This document shows, one piece after another, positions 1 to 8,333 of a stretch of DNA of 64,000 nt. The position numbers and the translations under genes are program-made. Origin of the DNA: Sorangium aterium (GTDB taxonomy: Bacteria; Myxococcota_A; Polyangia; Polyangiales; Polyangiaceae); contig NZ_JAQNDK010000001.1 in NCBI RefSeq assembly GCF_028368935.1, positions 3,720,001-3,784,000 on the forward strand, in the 5' to 3' direction. Position 1 is the stretch's first letter. Every line of letters starts with the position of its first letter. The notes below the pieces were generated by a model that was given only the letters and a program-made list of their open reading frames with translations, was not told the origin of the DNA and ran no database searches.

Positions 1-435
1 TTCTTCCACGCCGTGTCGCTGCGCAGTCCAGAGCGCAAAACCACCCGCGCGAGGGTACGCGAGGGCGGCGCCGGCCTTCTGGCCTTCACCGCGCACTCCG
101 ACCTCGCGCACGTCGATGCCTAGCCCGTCCGGCAGGCCGAACCGCACGGCGCCGCTCCCGTCCGAGGGGAACGCGAGCGAGAGGCCACCTCGCGACGGGC
201 TCGGCGCGAGCTCGAAGCCCCCCGCGGCGGGCCGGAGCGCGTCGCCGCCGCGGAGCACGGCCCGGGCGCGCTCCTCGAACTGCGCCTCCAGCGCCTCGAC
301 GTCGAGCGCTTCACCCGCAGGCGCCGCACATCCGAGCCCGCACGGCAGGCCGATGAGCAAGAGCAGCACCCCCCATCGCGCAAAACACCATGCAGCAAGA
401 CGCCACGAATGGCCATGAATCGCCTTTGTGCCCAT
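1..435 (-). CDS. N-terminal part of a secreted lipoprotein, cut by the window edge
   Basis: An open frame starts at ATG 435 on the minus strand and runs off the left edge without a stop, giving 145 visible codons. The start has a few basic residues, then the hydrophobic run GVLLLLIGLPCGLG and a cysteine at residue 36, which reads as a lipoprotein (signal peptidase II) signal. The following residues are rich in Glu, Ala and Arg, then pass into a beta-strand-like region with motifs such as LSLAFPSDGSG and VREVGVRGEG. The style recalls the N-terminal leader domain of large myxobacterial beta-propeller or repeat proteins, but the rest of the protein lies outside the window and no family can be named. 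The lipobox, the unbroken frame and the codon bias make a real gene likely. Confidence 0.6.
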   Translation of the reverse strand, partial: MGTKAIHGHSWRLAAWCFARWGVLLLLIGLPCGLGCAAPAGEALDVEALEAQFEERARAVLRGGDALRPAAGGFELAPSPSRGGLSLAFPSDGSGAVRFGLPDGLGIDVREVGVRGEGQKAGAALAYPRAGGFALWTAQRHGVEE

Positions 436-782
436 ATCCTTCCTTTCCCTGGTGCTCGCGCTCGTACCGGCCGGCCAGATCACCGGGCCCTCCCCTCCGA
501 GGCAGCTCATCGAGCGAGACGTCGGCATGAGCCGTGCGACCTCCCCGAAGCGAGACGCGAGGCGGCCTCCTGGCTGCCGACGCTCGCTCGGTCTCCGCTT
601 GGATGCGGCCAGCGGCGACCCCATTCACCGCGCCACGCAGGACCGGTGCCCCCTGCTCAGCGACGTCGCAGGCCGGGGCTCACCCGCGTGCGGAAGGAGA
701 AAAGAACACCCCCATCGAGACACTTTGCAAGTAGTCTTACCCAACAACGTGCGCTGGACGCCCTGACTCGCTGTCGCCGGCA
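436..782. other. Intergenic stretch without a convincing gene
   Basis: Open frames here lack a ribosome binding site, a recognisable domain and typical codon bias. It holds the upstream region of the minus-strand lipoprotein gene and presumably decayed sequence left of the xylanase remnant. Confidence 0.5.
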
Positions 783-908
783 CGGATCGGATATTGTGAC
801 GACAACACCTGGTTGTCGGAGTTCAGCTCGGGGCGCAAGGACTTCCCCCTGCTCTTCGATATCAACCACAACCCCAAGCCCGCCTACGACGCCGTGGTGG
901 GCTTCTGA
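783..908 (+). pseudogene. Remnant: C-terminal end of a GH10 endo-1,4-beta-xylanase
   Basis: From about 798 to the TGA at 906-908 the + strand encodes DDNTWLSEFSSGRKDFP followed by LLFDINHNPKPAYDAVVGF and a stop. The pattern 'PLLFD, N-x-PKPAY, one or two hydrophobic residues, stop' is how glycoside hydrolase family 10 xylanase domains end, and GYCDDNTW fits the preceding strand. No upstream frame continues into the rest of a GH10 barrel: the same frame is stopped at 732-734 and holds no xylanase motif before about 789. This is therefore a decayed or deleted xylanase gene of which only about 40 codons remain. It could alternatively be the last exon-like piece of a fused gene broken by a rearrangement. 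Confidence 0.5.
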
Positions 909-1014
909 GGATCATGAACGCCAGTCGGGCCAGCGTGCCCGGCTCACGCTCGCCGCGACGCGCGCGGAACGCGCAACACCGGCGATGATCTGAGCCTCCC
1001 GCCTCCCACGGGCG

Positions 1015-1051
1015 TGGCCATTTCCGGCCACCCCATGGCCACTCATGGCCA
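1015..1051. promoter_or_regulatory. Four helically phased TGGCCA-like half sites
   Basis: TGGCCA (1015), CGGCCA (1025), TGGCCA (1036) and TGGCCA (1046) recur every 10-11 bp, so they lie on one face of the DNA just upstream of the small membrane protein/flavin monooxygenase operon. Each is itself palindromic or nearly so. This is a plausible cooperative regulator binding array, but no regulator is known for it. Confidence 0.35.
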
Positions 1052-1086
1052 TTGTGCACGTGATTCCCGTGCTTTATCCCTCTGCC

Positions 1087-1539
1087 ATGAGCTCCGAACG
1101 CGCGCCATCTTCCACGGCGTGGGCCGCGGGCAAGGCCCTCTGCATCCTGTCGGCCGTCGCTTACGGCCTGTTGACCGGGCTGATCGACATCCTCGATCCG
1201 CATCACCTCCGGAACCCTGACTGGCCCGGACACGCGAGGTTCCACCTGCTCTGGCAGATCAGCGCCGGGGCCCTCGGCGCGGTCGCTTCCATCTACCTCT
1301 TCTGGACGGCCACGCCGCGCACCGTGGAGCGTGTCCGGACAGGCGCGTTCCTGGGCGCCCTCCACATCGGCGGGTTCATCCTGGCCGCCGTCTTCAAGAG
1401 CGCCGCCGGCGCCGAGTTCGACGCCGGTGGCCGGGTCCTCCTCGGCTTCCTTCCGCCGAACATGCTGCACCTCGGCACGTCCGCGGCGCTGCTCTTCGCC
1501 GGCGTCTCCCTGTGTCACAAGAAAGGGGCTGCCACATGA
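1087..1539 (+). CDS. Small membrane protein (DUF6640-like)
   Basis: A protein of 150 residues with four hydrophobic segments (about 15-35, 55-75, 90-110 and 125-142). The motif NPDWPGHARFH between segments 1 and 2 and LHIGGFI in segment 3 resemble the DUF6640 group of small integral membrane proteins, whose function is unknown. The ATG at 1087 gives a short Ser/Ala-rich cytoplasmic leader; an ATG at 1045 in the same frame lies inside the phased TGGCCA array and is less likely to be used. The stop overlaps the start of the following flavin monooxygenase (ATGA), so the two are translationally coupled and probably act on the same substrate or stress. No catalytic residues can be assigned. Confidence 0.65.
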   Translation: MSSERAPSSTAWAAGKALCILSAVAYGLLTGLIDILDPHHLRNPDWPGHARFHLLWQISAGALGAVASIYLFWTATPRTVERVRTGAFLGALHIGGFILAAVFKSAAGAEFDAGGRVLLGFLPPNMLHLGTSAALLFAGVSLCHKKGAAT

Positions 1540-3344
1540 GCCATCACACCGTCTCTGCTCCCGTCCTCATCATCGGCGCTGGCCCTTCAGGGATGGTGAG
1601 CGCGCTCTGCCTCGCCAGGCGCGGCGTCGACTGTGTGCTCATCGAGCGCCGGCCGGGCCTTGAGAATCACCCGAAGGCCCACGAGCTCTCGGCGCGCTCG
1701 ATCGAGATCCTCCACGAGCTGGGGCTCGCTCATGGCGAGCTGTCCGCGGAGGCGTCGCCGGAGGAGGACGCCGCCAAGATCCTGTTCTGCGGCACGATCG
1801 GTGAGGAGTTCGGCTGCATCGATCTGCGAGCCAACGGCATCGGGCGCAAGTACCGAGAGCACCTCGAGGCGCCCATGCCCTACCTCAACCTCTCGCAGGT
1901 CGAGCTGGAGAAGCTCCTCCGCGAGCGGGTCTCGGCCTCGCCGCGGATCCAGGCGCTCCATCACCACCAGTGGGAGTCCTTCGAGCAGGACGCGGAGGGC
2001 GTCACCAGCCGGATCACGAACAGGACGACGGGTGAGACCTTCGCGGTCCGGAGCCAGTACGTCATCTGCTCCGACGGCGCCGGGAGCCGGAGCCGCAAGG
2101 CCCTCGGGATCGAGATGAAGGGCCCGGACAAGCTGCTCGACGTCGTCAACGCCTATTTTCAGGCAGATCTGCGCCGCGTGGTCCGCACCCGGGGCAAGCT
2201 CTACTTCATCTTCTCCCCCAAGGCGCCGGGCAGCGTGTTCATCGCCCACCACGTCGAGAAGCGCTGGGTCTTTCACCTCCCCGTGGCGACGCCGCACGAG
2301 AAGATCGAGGAGTATACGCCCGAGGTGATGCAGAAGAAGATCAAGGCGGCGCTCGGGCGGGACGACGTGGATATCGAGATCACATCGATGAGCCACTGGC
2401 GCATGACGGCGCAGGTGGCGGAGCGCTTCCGCAGCGGGCGCGTCTTCCTGGTCGGCGACGCCGCACATCGCTTCCCGCCCACGGGCGGGCTCGGCATGAA
2501 CTCCGGCATCGGCGACGCGCACAACCTGGCCTGGAAGCTCGCGATGGTGATCGAGCGGCGGGCAGCGCCCGGCCTGCTCGACAGCTACGAGGCCGAGCGC
2601 CGCCCTGTCATCGAGACGAACTGCGACGAGAGCCGGCTCAACTTCGAGAGGATGAGCGAGGTCGCGGAGGCCTTCGGGATCGAGGTCGAGGAAGCTCAGT
2701 GGGTCAACGAGAAGCTGGCGAGCTCCACGATGCGCGCGCTGCCGGCCCCGCTCCGCGCCTGGACCGAGCGGCAGGTGCATCACTACGGAGAGAGCATCCT
2801 CTCGCGGTACCACCGCGATCCCTCGGTGAGAGAGCGCGTCCTCGCGGCCATCGCGCAGCAGAGGTCGCATTTCGACCGGATAGGGCTCGACCTTGGCTAC
2901 ACGTACGAAGAGGGCGCGCTGCTCGGCGACGGCACGAGGCCGCCTGAGGTCGACGACCGGGTGTCCTCGTACATCCCGTCGACGCGGCCGGGCGCGCGAT
3001 TCCCGCATTTCTGGCTGGACGGCAACAGGAGACAGCGCGGCAGCCGCTCCATGATCGACTACGGCGCTTCGATCCTGCTGCTCGGCGCGGCCGTCGAGGC
3101 GCTGCCCGCGGACCTCGAGGCGCTCGAGCATGTCGAGGCGCGCCACGGCGTCCGGCTGTTCAGGCTGGGCTCGGCCGACATCCCTGCCTGCCACCGGGCC
3201 GCGGTGCACGCGCTCGCGCAGATCGAGCAGGACGGCGCGCTCCTGATCCGACCGGACGGGCATGTCGCGTGGCGCCAGCAGCGCGGCGTGACGTTATCCG
3301 TGGAGCTCATCGCGTCGATCGTGGAGCAAGTCTACGGGGTCTAG
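1536..3344 (+). CDS. FAD-dependent aromatic monooxygenase (PheA/TfdB type)
   Basis: A 602-residue class A flavoprotein hydroxylase. The N terminus has the ADP-binding motif IIGAGPSGM (residues about 11-19) and ends the first fold with LIERR. The second FAD motif GDAAHRFPPTGG with GLGMNSGIGDAHNLAWKL lies near residues 307-336, as in phenol and dichlorophenol hydroxylases. The last 110 residues form the thioredoxin-like C-terminal domain usual in this family, including LIRPDGHVAWR. Such enzymes hydroxylate phenolic or polyketide aromatic rings using NAD(P)H and O2; the actual substrate cannot be read from sequence. It starts in an ATGA overlap with the small membrane protein upstream, forming a two-gene operon. 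The in-frame ATG at 1512 is not preferred because the 1536 start begins exactly at the conserved N terminus. Confidence 0.88.
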   Translation: MSHHTVSAPVLIIGAGPSGMVSALCLARRGVDCVLIERRPGLENHPKAHELSARSIEILHELGLAHGELSAEASPEEDAAKILFCGTIGEEFGCIDLRANGIGRKYREHLEAPMPYLNLSQVELEKLLRERVSASPRIQALHHHQWESFEQDAEGVTSRITNRTTGETFAVRSQYVICSDGAGSRSRKALGIEMKGPDKLLDVVNAYFQADLRRVVRTRGKLYFIFSPKAPGSVFIAHHVEKRWVFHLPVATPHEKIEEYTPEVMQKKIKAALGRDDVDIEITSMSHWRMTAQVAERFRSGRVFLVGDAAHRFPPTGGLGMNSGIGDAHNLAWKLAMVIERRAAPGLLDSYEAERRPVIETNCDESRLNFERMSEVAEAFGIEVEEAQWVNEKLASSTMRALPAPLRAWTERQVHHYGESILSRYHRDPSVRERVLAAIAQQRSHFDRIGLDLGYTYEEGALLGDGTRPPEVDDRVSSYIPSTRPGARFPHFWLDGNRRQRGSRSMIDYGASILLLGAAVEALPADLEALEHVEARHGVRLFRLGSADIPACHRAAVHALAQIEQDGALLIRPDGHVAWRQQRGVTLSVELIASIVEQVYGV

Positions 3345-3478
3345 TTCCACCCACCAGGCGTCCTGCCAGGGATCCGGCGAGAGATTTCAACGCAAGGACG
3401 CAAAGCCGCAGAAAGGAAACGGGCGTCGTGGCGCCCTGCGCTCCTCCGGGAGACCGCGGGCGAGGGGCGGTCGCGACG

Positions 3479-4888
3479 TCACTGTGTCATCGGCAGCGCG
3501 ACCAGGAGGTTCAGGTTGCACATCTCGTTCTGCGTGCCCCACCCCGGCAGCACCGGGGCCTCGGCGTCGCGCGTGTCGAAGGTGCATGTCACCTCGAGCG
3601 AGGAGCTCGGGTCGAGCAGCGGCCGCATGCGATACCAATAGACGCCCTGCCAGTGGACGTCCCAGTCGTCCACGCGCGCGATGCAGCTTTCCTGCGTCCC
3701 CGACCCCACGCGCAGGTCGAAGGTGCGCCCGCGCTCGTGCATGTGCGGCATCACGCCGAGAACCTCGATCGAGGGCAGCGCCGGGTCGAGCGCGAGCTCC
3801 GCCCGCGTCCTGCGCCATGTGTAGGCGGCGTCCTGCTGGCCGGGCGGCAGCGTGTCCGGGCCGTCCGGCTCGAAGAGGGTCGTCATGAAGCCGTCGTCCC
3901 CGACGAACACGGCGCGCCGCTCCACGGTGTCCTCGTAGCGGAGCCGGAGGCGCGTCGAGTCCTCGGCGGAGGCGCCCGCGTGGTCGTCATGGATGTTGTA
4001 ATGCACCTGGACGACGAAGACGTCCTTCGCGGAGACCGGCGCCCCGGTGCCGCCGGGGAACTCGACAACATCCTGCCCGGGCGCCCAGGCGAACAGCGGC
4101 TGGAACGGCAGCTCGTCGGCCGGTCCGCCGAAGCACTCCCAGCCGGGCCGGTCCGGCGAGGCATCGTCGAGCTCCGTCATCACGTCCTGGTTCGTCTTGC
4201 CCTCCGCCAGCGACGCCTCCGAGGGGGTCACCCGATAGACCGTGACGTGATGAACGATGGACCGGACCCCGGGCGTCACCTGATATCCGGTGATGAAGCG
4301 GTCCGCGTCGAGGCCCGGGTCCACGGGGAAGCACCTCCACTCGTCGTGGGCCGCGAGGGGATCGGCGGGGTCGACCACGGGGGTGATCGGCGGCGTCATG
4401 TAGTCGACCCCGCCCTCGAGCGTGGGCACGGGCGGGGTGGGCGGCGCGCCCGCGCGATCGCCCTCGGCGCGCGCCCCTGTCGCCCAGCGATGGATGACGT
4501 CGAGCTCCTCGGCGGTGAGCGTCTCGTCGTCCTTGAAGTCGCCGCACGAGCCGTCGTGCTTCACAAGGAAAGGGGGCATATGGCCGCCCCGCACCGCGTC
4601 GTCGATCGCGCCGGCGCGCGCCTTCGCCGAGATGTAGTCGTCGAGGCGGAAGGGCGCGAGCCCGCCCTCCTGATGACACGCGGTGCACTTGGACGCCGTT
4701 ATCGGCGCGACGTCCTGCCAGAACGTCGGCTCCTGCTCCGTCTCCGCCTCCTGCGCCGCGCATCCGAGGGAAAGCGCGAGGAGCGGCACGGAGGCGGCGA
4801 GGCCGCGCGCGTGGAGGAGCAGGATCGTCGTTCGCGTCGTTCGCCTCGATGGCCTCTCGTCGTGCTGTTTCAAGCGGACCTCCAGCAA
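3479..4888 (-). CDS. Cytochrome c / copper type II monooxygenase-like lipoprotein
   Basis: A protein of 469 residues. A long basic leader and hydrophobic stretch end in SLGC (Cys43), a lipobox. A single haem c motif CTACH (68-72) lies in a small cytochrome domain of the kind annotated as putative cytochrome c fused to copper type II ascorbate-dependent monooxygenases. The second half has the two-domain PHM/DBM-like fold: HHVTVYR (copper H site), VHYNIHD, and PHMHERGRTF (His/Met copper site). Many myxobacterial proteins share this arrangement, and it suggests periplasmic or outer-membrane redox hydroxylation of an unknown substrate. The gene is divergent from a TetR-family gene across 47 bp that contain a near-perfect dyad, so control by that regulator is likely. 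The ATG at 4888 is the only start before the basic leader; a later start would also keep the lipobox. Confidence 0.8.
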   Translation of the reverse strand: MLEVRLKQHDERPSRRTTRTTILLLHARGLAASVPLLALSLGCAAQEAETEQEPTFWQDVAPITASKCTACHQEGGLAPFRLDDYISAKARAGAIDDAVRGGHMPPFLVKHDGSCGDFKDDETLTAEELDVIHRWATGARAEGDRAGAPPTPPVPTLEGGVDYMTPPITPVVDPADPLAAHDEWRCFPVDPGLDADRFITGYQVTPGVRSIVHHVTVYRVTPSEASLAEGKTNQDVMTELDDASPDRPGWECFGGPADELPFQPLFAWAPGQDVVEFPGGTGAPVSAKDVFVVQVHYNIHDDHAGASAEDSTRLRLRYEDTVERRAVFVGDDGFMTTLFEPDGPDTLPPGQQDAAYTWRRTRAELALDPALPSIEVLGVMPHMHERGRTFDLRVGSGTQESCIARVDDWDVHWQGVYWYRMRPLLDPSSSLEVTCTFDTRDAEAPVLPGWGTQNEMCNLNLLVALPMTQ

Positions 4889-4901
4889 CTGTTTACGACG
4901 T

Positions 4902-4915
4902 ACACTGTACTGTGT
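4902..4915. promoter_or_regulatory. Candidate TetR operator (14-bp dyad)
   Basis: ACACTGTACTGTGT is a 14-bp inverted repeat with 12 of 14 symmetric positions, in the 47-bp gap between the divergent copper monooxygenase-like gene and the TetR gene. Position and symmetry fit a shared operator for the neighbouring repressor. Confidence 0.5.
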
Positions 4916-4935
4916 GTGGTATACGCAGTTGAAGG

Positions 4936-5931
4936 ATGGCTGTCAAACCCAAGAGACGGCGAAAAACTGCGACGGAGTACAGCGGAGGCGGCGACGCCGT
5001 GCGCAGCCTCGAGCTCCTCTGGGGGGTCAGGAAGCGGCCGAGCCGGGGGCCCAGGCCCGGCCTGAGCCTCGATCAGATCGTGCGGGCCGCGATCGAGCTC
5101 GCCGACGGCGAGGGGCTCTCGGCGCTCTCGATGCAGCGGGTCGCCGGGAAGCTCGGGTTCACCACGATGTCGCTGTACAGGTACGTGCCGGGCAAGGCCG
5201 AGCTCCTGGATCTCATGCTGGACACCGCGGCGGGGGAGCTGCCCCTCGTGGACAGCGTCCCCGGGGGATGGCGGGCCAAGCTCGAGGCGGCGGCGCTCGC
5301 CGACTGGGCGCTCTACCACCGCCACCCGTGGTTCTTGCACGTGACGCCGGTGCGCCCCGTGATGGGGCCGAACGGGATGGCGGCGTACGACGCGGAGCTC
5401 CGCGCGGTCTGCGGGATCGGCCTCACCCCCCGCGAGGTGCTCTCCGCCGTCCACCTCGTTGACGGGTACGTCCGAGGCGCGGCGAGGCTCTCGGTGGACG
5501 CGGTCGAGGCCGAGCAGGAGACCGGCGTCACCGACGAGCAGTGGTGGTCCGAGCGCGCGTACTTCTGGGACAAGCTCTTCGACCCGGGGCGCCACCCGAC
5601 GATGGCGAAGCTGATGCGCTCGGGCGCGTTCGACGACCACCCGTTCACGGAGGACGTGTTCCTGTTCGGCCTCCAGCGCGTGCTCGACGGCATCGAGGCG
5701 CTCGTCCGGTCGCGCTCCGGTCAGTGTGACGAAAGTCCCGAAACGTCACGACCCCCGGCGCGCGCTGGTGACGAAACTCCCGGCGACGCCCCCCGGCGTG
5801 ACGAGGGGCCGACGTGCGCGCAGTGCGGCCGCGAGATCGCCCAGCCTGCCACGGGGCGGCCGCGGGCTTACTGCTCGCGGGCGTGCCAGCAGCGCGCTTA
5901 CCGGGCGCGCAACGCGTCCGACGGGCGGTGA
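4936..5931 (+). CDS. TetR-family regulator with a C-terminal zinc-binding module
   Basis: A protein of 331 residues. The N-terminal helix-turn-helix includes ALSMQRVAGKLGFTTMSLY, followed by a ligand-binding domain of the TetR_C type with WALYHRHPWFLHVTP. The region before the HTH (TEYSGGGDAVRSLELLWG) is conserved in actinobacterial relatives, which supports the ATG at 4936, although the GAAGG immediately before it leaves no normal spacing. A GTG at 4999 has a well-placed GGAGG and is the alternative start. After about residue 265 the protein continues through an Arg/Pro linker into a compact Cys module: Cys294-x2-Cys297 and Cys313-x3-Cys317 in YCSRACQQRAYRAR, probably binding zinc. It likely represses the divergent copper monooxygenase-like gene through the dyad at 4902-4915. 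Confidence 0.85.
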   Translation: MAVKPKRRRKTATEYSGGGDAVRSLELLWGVRKRPSRGPRPGLSLDQIVRAAIELADGEGLSALSMQRVAGKLGFTTMSLYRYVPGKAELLDLMLDTAAGELPLVDSVPGGWRAKLEAAALADWALYHRHPWFLHVTPVRPVMGPNGMAAYDAELRAVCGIGLTPREVLSAVHLVDGYVRGAARLSVDAVEAEQETGVTDEQWWSERAYFWDKLFDPGRHPTMAKLMRSGAFDDHPFTEDVFLFGLQRVLDGIEALVRSRSGQCDESPETSRPPARAGDETPGDAPRRDEGPTCAQCGREIAQPATGRPRAYCSRACQQRAYRARNASDGR

Positions 5932-6080
5932 TCGCGGCGGGATTTCTGACCCGCGGTACTAGCCCGTCCGGTCAGGCGGCGGCGTGCGGGCAGCAGCGCG
6001 GCATGGCAAGCGCTCTCGCCGCGGCAAAGCCGCCGGATGGCCCCGCTGCGGGCGTGGCGAGAGCGGTCGCGGCCGCGCTC

Positions 6081-6968
6081 TCACACCGTGTCCGGCGGCG
6101 CGCCGACGAACGCGCTCTCGTCGTAATGGCTGCGGGGGTTCCAGGCCGCGTAGCCCGCGCAGCCGGCGTCGTCGATCGCTCGGATCTGCTCCCGGATGTG
6201 CCACGGCGTGTACTCGTAGCGCTGCATGGGGCGCGAGCTGTCCAGATCGAACGCCTGGATCCAGCTGCGCAGCACCCCGATGCGCCCGGGCAGCGCCGCT
6301 ACCCTGCGCCAGCCGGCCGAGAGCGACGCGTGCAGGATCTCGTAGGGGTGATGCGCAGGGTTCGCGAACCCGAAGCTGCCAGGGCCCCAGTGCGACGGGT
6401 ACGGCATCGGCATCACGTAGTCGAAGAGCTCCACGGCGTCCTCCAGCCGCTGGCCTATCCCGTCCTGCGGCCCGAGCAGCGTGAACCCGAAGACATCCGC
6501 GGAGATCGGGCGAGACGCCGCATTGCCGACCTCCGCGCGGAGAAACTCGAAGAAAGCGCGGATCGTCGGCGCCCTCTCCTCGATCGGCGTCCGCGACCGC
6601 GGCTCGCGCGCCGCGCCGTAGCGCACGTAATCGTAGTTTACCTCGTCGAAGCCGACGTCGTACGCGCGGAGCGAGATCTCCGCGATCTCCCGCCATCGCG
6701 GCTGCGACCCGGGGTCGTGCCAGCCCCGCGGGCCGCCCTTGAACGCGACGAGCCGGGCGATGAGGTAGATGCCGGCGTCGCGCAGGGCGCCCAGCTGGAC
6801 CCTTGTCACCTCGTCCCGCTCGAAGAGGAGCGCGCCCTCCTCCGATCGGATATCGATCACCAGGGAGTTCAGCTCTGTCCGCTGGACCAGGGAGGAGAGC
6901 CGATTCAGCCGGTCCACGCTCCTCCCCGCCGCGAAGCTCACGTAAACCGCCTTGGTGATCGTGGGCAT
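6081..6968 (-). CDS. DUF4015-type glycosyl hydrolase-like protein
   Basis: A protein of 295 residues that looks like a TIM barrel throughout. Strand motifs are KAVYVSF at the start, LNSLVIDIRSEEG, IYLIARLVAFK, FDEVNYDYVRYG, ISADVFGFT, DYVMPMPYPSHW and GYAAWNP near the end. This order matches the putative glycosidase domain DUF4015, related to GH13-like barrels; the acidic residues in DIRSE, DEVNYDYVR and the PMPYPSHW strand fall where the active site would be. There is no signal peptide, so it acts in the cytoplasm or is exported in another way. The gene lies 148 bp downstream of the ABC export operon on the same strand but has its own leader, so it is not clearly part of that operon. The substrate is unknown. 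Confidence 0.75.
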   Translation of the reverse strand: MPTITKAVYVSFAAGRSVDRLNRLSSLVQRTELNSLVIDIRSEEGALLFERDEVTRVQLGALRDAGIYLIARLVAFKGGPRGWHDPGSQPRWREIAEISLRAYDVGFDEVNYDYVRYGAAREPRSRTPIEERAPTIRAFFEFLRAEVGNAASRPISADVFGFTLLGPQDGIGQRLEDAVELFDYVMPMPYPSHWGPGSFGFANPAHHPYEILHASLSAGWRRVAALPGRIGVLRSWIQAFDLDSSRPMQRYEYTPWHIREQIRAIDDAGCAGYAAWNPRSHYDESAFVGAPPDTV

Positions 6969-7116
6969 GCTGTTCCCCCCGCCGAGGGGAGAGCACGTCC
7001 CCGGCCAAGGGAGCGCCGTGCGCGCCGGAACACCGCGAGAGCCCTACGCGACTTCCCGGCACTGCGCCTTCACACCGGAATTCTCGCGAGCCCCCCGGCC
7101 GCCCCCCTCACCCGGG

Positions 7117-8283
7117 TCACCCCCGCATCGCCTGGATCGGGCTGATCCGCGCAGCGCGGAGCGCCGGGAAAAACCCGCCGAGCAGGCCCATCACCGCCGC
7201 GATCGCCACCGACGTCACCAGGATCCCGGGCGTCGGCTCGAACGTGAACACGACCTCCGACCAGCTCGCGAAATTGACGGTCGAGAAGCGCACGAACCTC
7301 ATGCCGAGCGCGGCGAGCACGCCGAGCGCCCCGCCCGCCAGCGCGAGGAGGACCGACTCGATGAGGAACGACAGGAGGATGCTGAACCGCGAGAAGCCGA
7401 GCGCCCGCAGCGTGCCTATCTCGCGCTGCCGGTTGGCGATCGACGAGTGCATCGTGATCATCGCGCCGATCATGGCGCCGATCGAGAAGAACACAGCGAT
7501 GAGCACGCCCATCACCTTGATGAAGATGCTCGTCCCCTCGGACTGCTTCTCGTAATAGACGCTCTCGCGCATCACCTCGAGCCCGAGGTTCCGGTTCTGC
7601 TCGATCGACGCCTCGAACGCGTCGAACTTGCTGGCCGAGGTGAGCCGCGCCCGCACCGCGGAGACGCTCCCCTCGCGGCCGAACGCCGAGCGCGTCGTGT
7701 GCAGGTCGGCCCAGACCTCGGACTCCGACGAGGAGCCGCCGTCCTCGAACACCCCAACGACCTTCACCGGCCGGTTCTTTCGCAGCTCGAACGACTCGCC
7801 GATCGACAGGCCCTTGAAGCGGCCGCTGATCGCCTTGCCCACGATCACCTCGTCCGTGCCCGGCTGCGCCGGCCGGCCCTCGATGATCTTCACCTGCGGG
7901 CGGAACGCGAGCACGTCGTCGGGCACCCCGCGCACCTGGACGTTGGAGATGCCGTCCGTGCCGAGCTTCTCGAGGAGGATGACCGCGATCACCTCCCCCA
8001 CCCCGTCCGGCTTGCCGTCCTGCCGCTTCGCGACCTCGGCGCTCGCGAGGATCACGCCGATCTGCTGCTCCTCGATGCTGCTCACCATCTCGGCGTCGGA
8101 GCCCTTCCGCATCACGATCGCGACGTCGTCCCGCGCGGTGCGCCCCAGGGTGCGCTCCACGCTGTTCGCGAGCATCAGCACCGACGCGAACACGAACACA
8201 ACGAGGCCGAGCCCGGACGCCGTCGCGAGGGTCGTCGTCTTGCGCACCACCAGATTTCGAACGTTGTAGGCGACGGGGATCAT
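7117..8283 (-). CDS. ABC transporter permease (MacB/FtsX type), second subunit
   Basis: A protein of 388 residues with the MacB topology: one N-terminal membrane helix (about 17-38), a periplasmic domain of roughly 200 residues, and three C-terminal helices (about 255-280, 305-330 and 350-375). The FtsX core is visible as NRQREIGTLRALGFSR, and the protein ends in LRAARISPIQAMRG, the usual tail of these permeases. It is the last gene of the operon, 50 bp after the first permease, and pairs with it as a heterodimer to drive export of lipoproteins, peptides or small molecules with the membrane-fusion protein and ATPase upstream. No substrate gene is seen next to it. Confidence 0.9.
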   Translation of the reverse strand: MIPVAYNVRNLVVRKTTTLATASGLGLVVFVFASVLMLANSVERTLGRTARDDVAIVMRKGSDAEMVSSIEEQQIGVILASAEVAKRQDGKPDGVGEVIAVILLEKLGTDGISNVQVRGVPDDVLAFRPQVKIIEGRPAQPGTDEVIVGKAISGRFKGLSIGESFELRKNRPVKVVGVFEDGGSSSESEVWADLHTTRSAFGREGSVSAVRARLTSASKFDAFEASIEQNRNLGLEVMRESVYYEKQSEGTSIFIKVMGVLIAVFFSIGAMIGAMITMHSSIANRQREIGTLRALGFSRFSILLSFLIESVLLALAGGALGVLAALGMRFVRFSTVNFASWSEVVFTFEPTPGILVTSVAIAAVMGLLGGFFPALRAARISPIQAMRG

Positions 8284-8333
8284 GAGCGCTCTCTCCCGCT
8301 TTCAGGGTGTCGAAGACAGGCTGCGTGGGTCGC

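Noticed and set aside
3269-5065. 598-codon plus-strand frame
   Set aside because: It is the antisense of the cytochrome/copper enzyme gene; no ribosome site and no domain.
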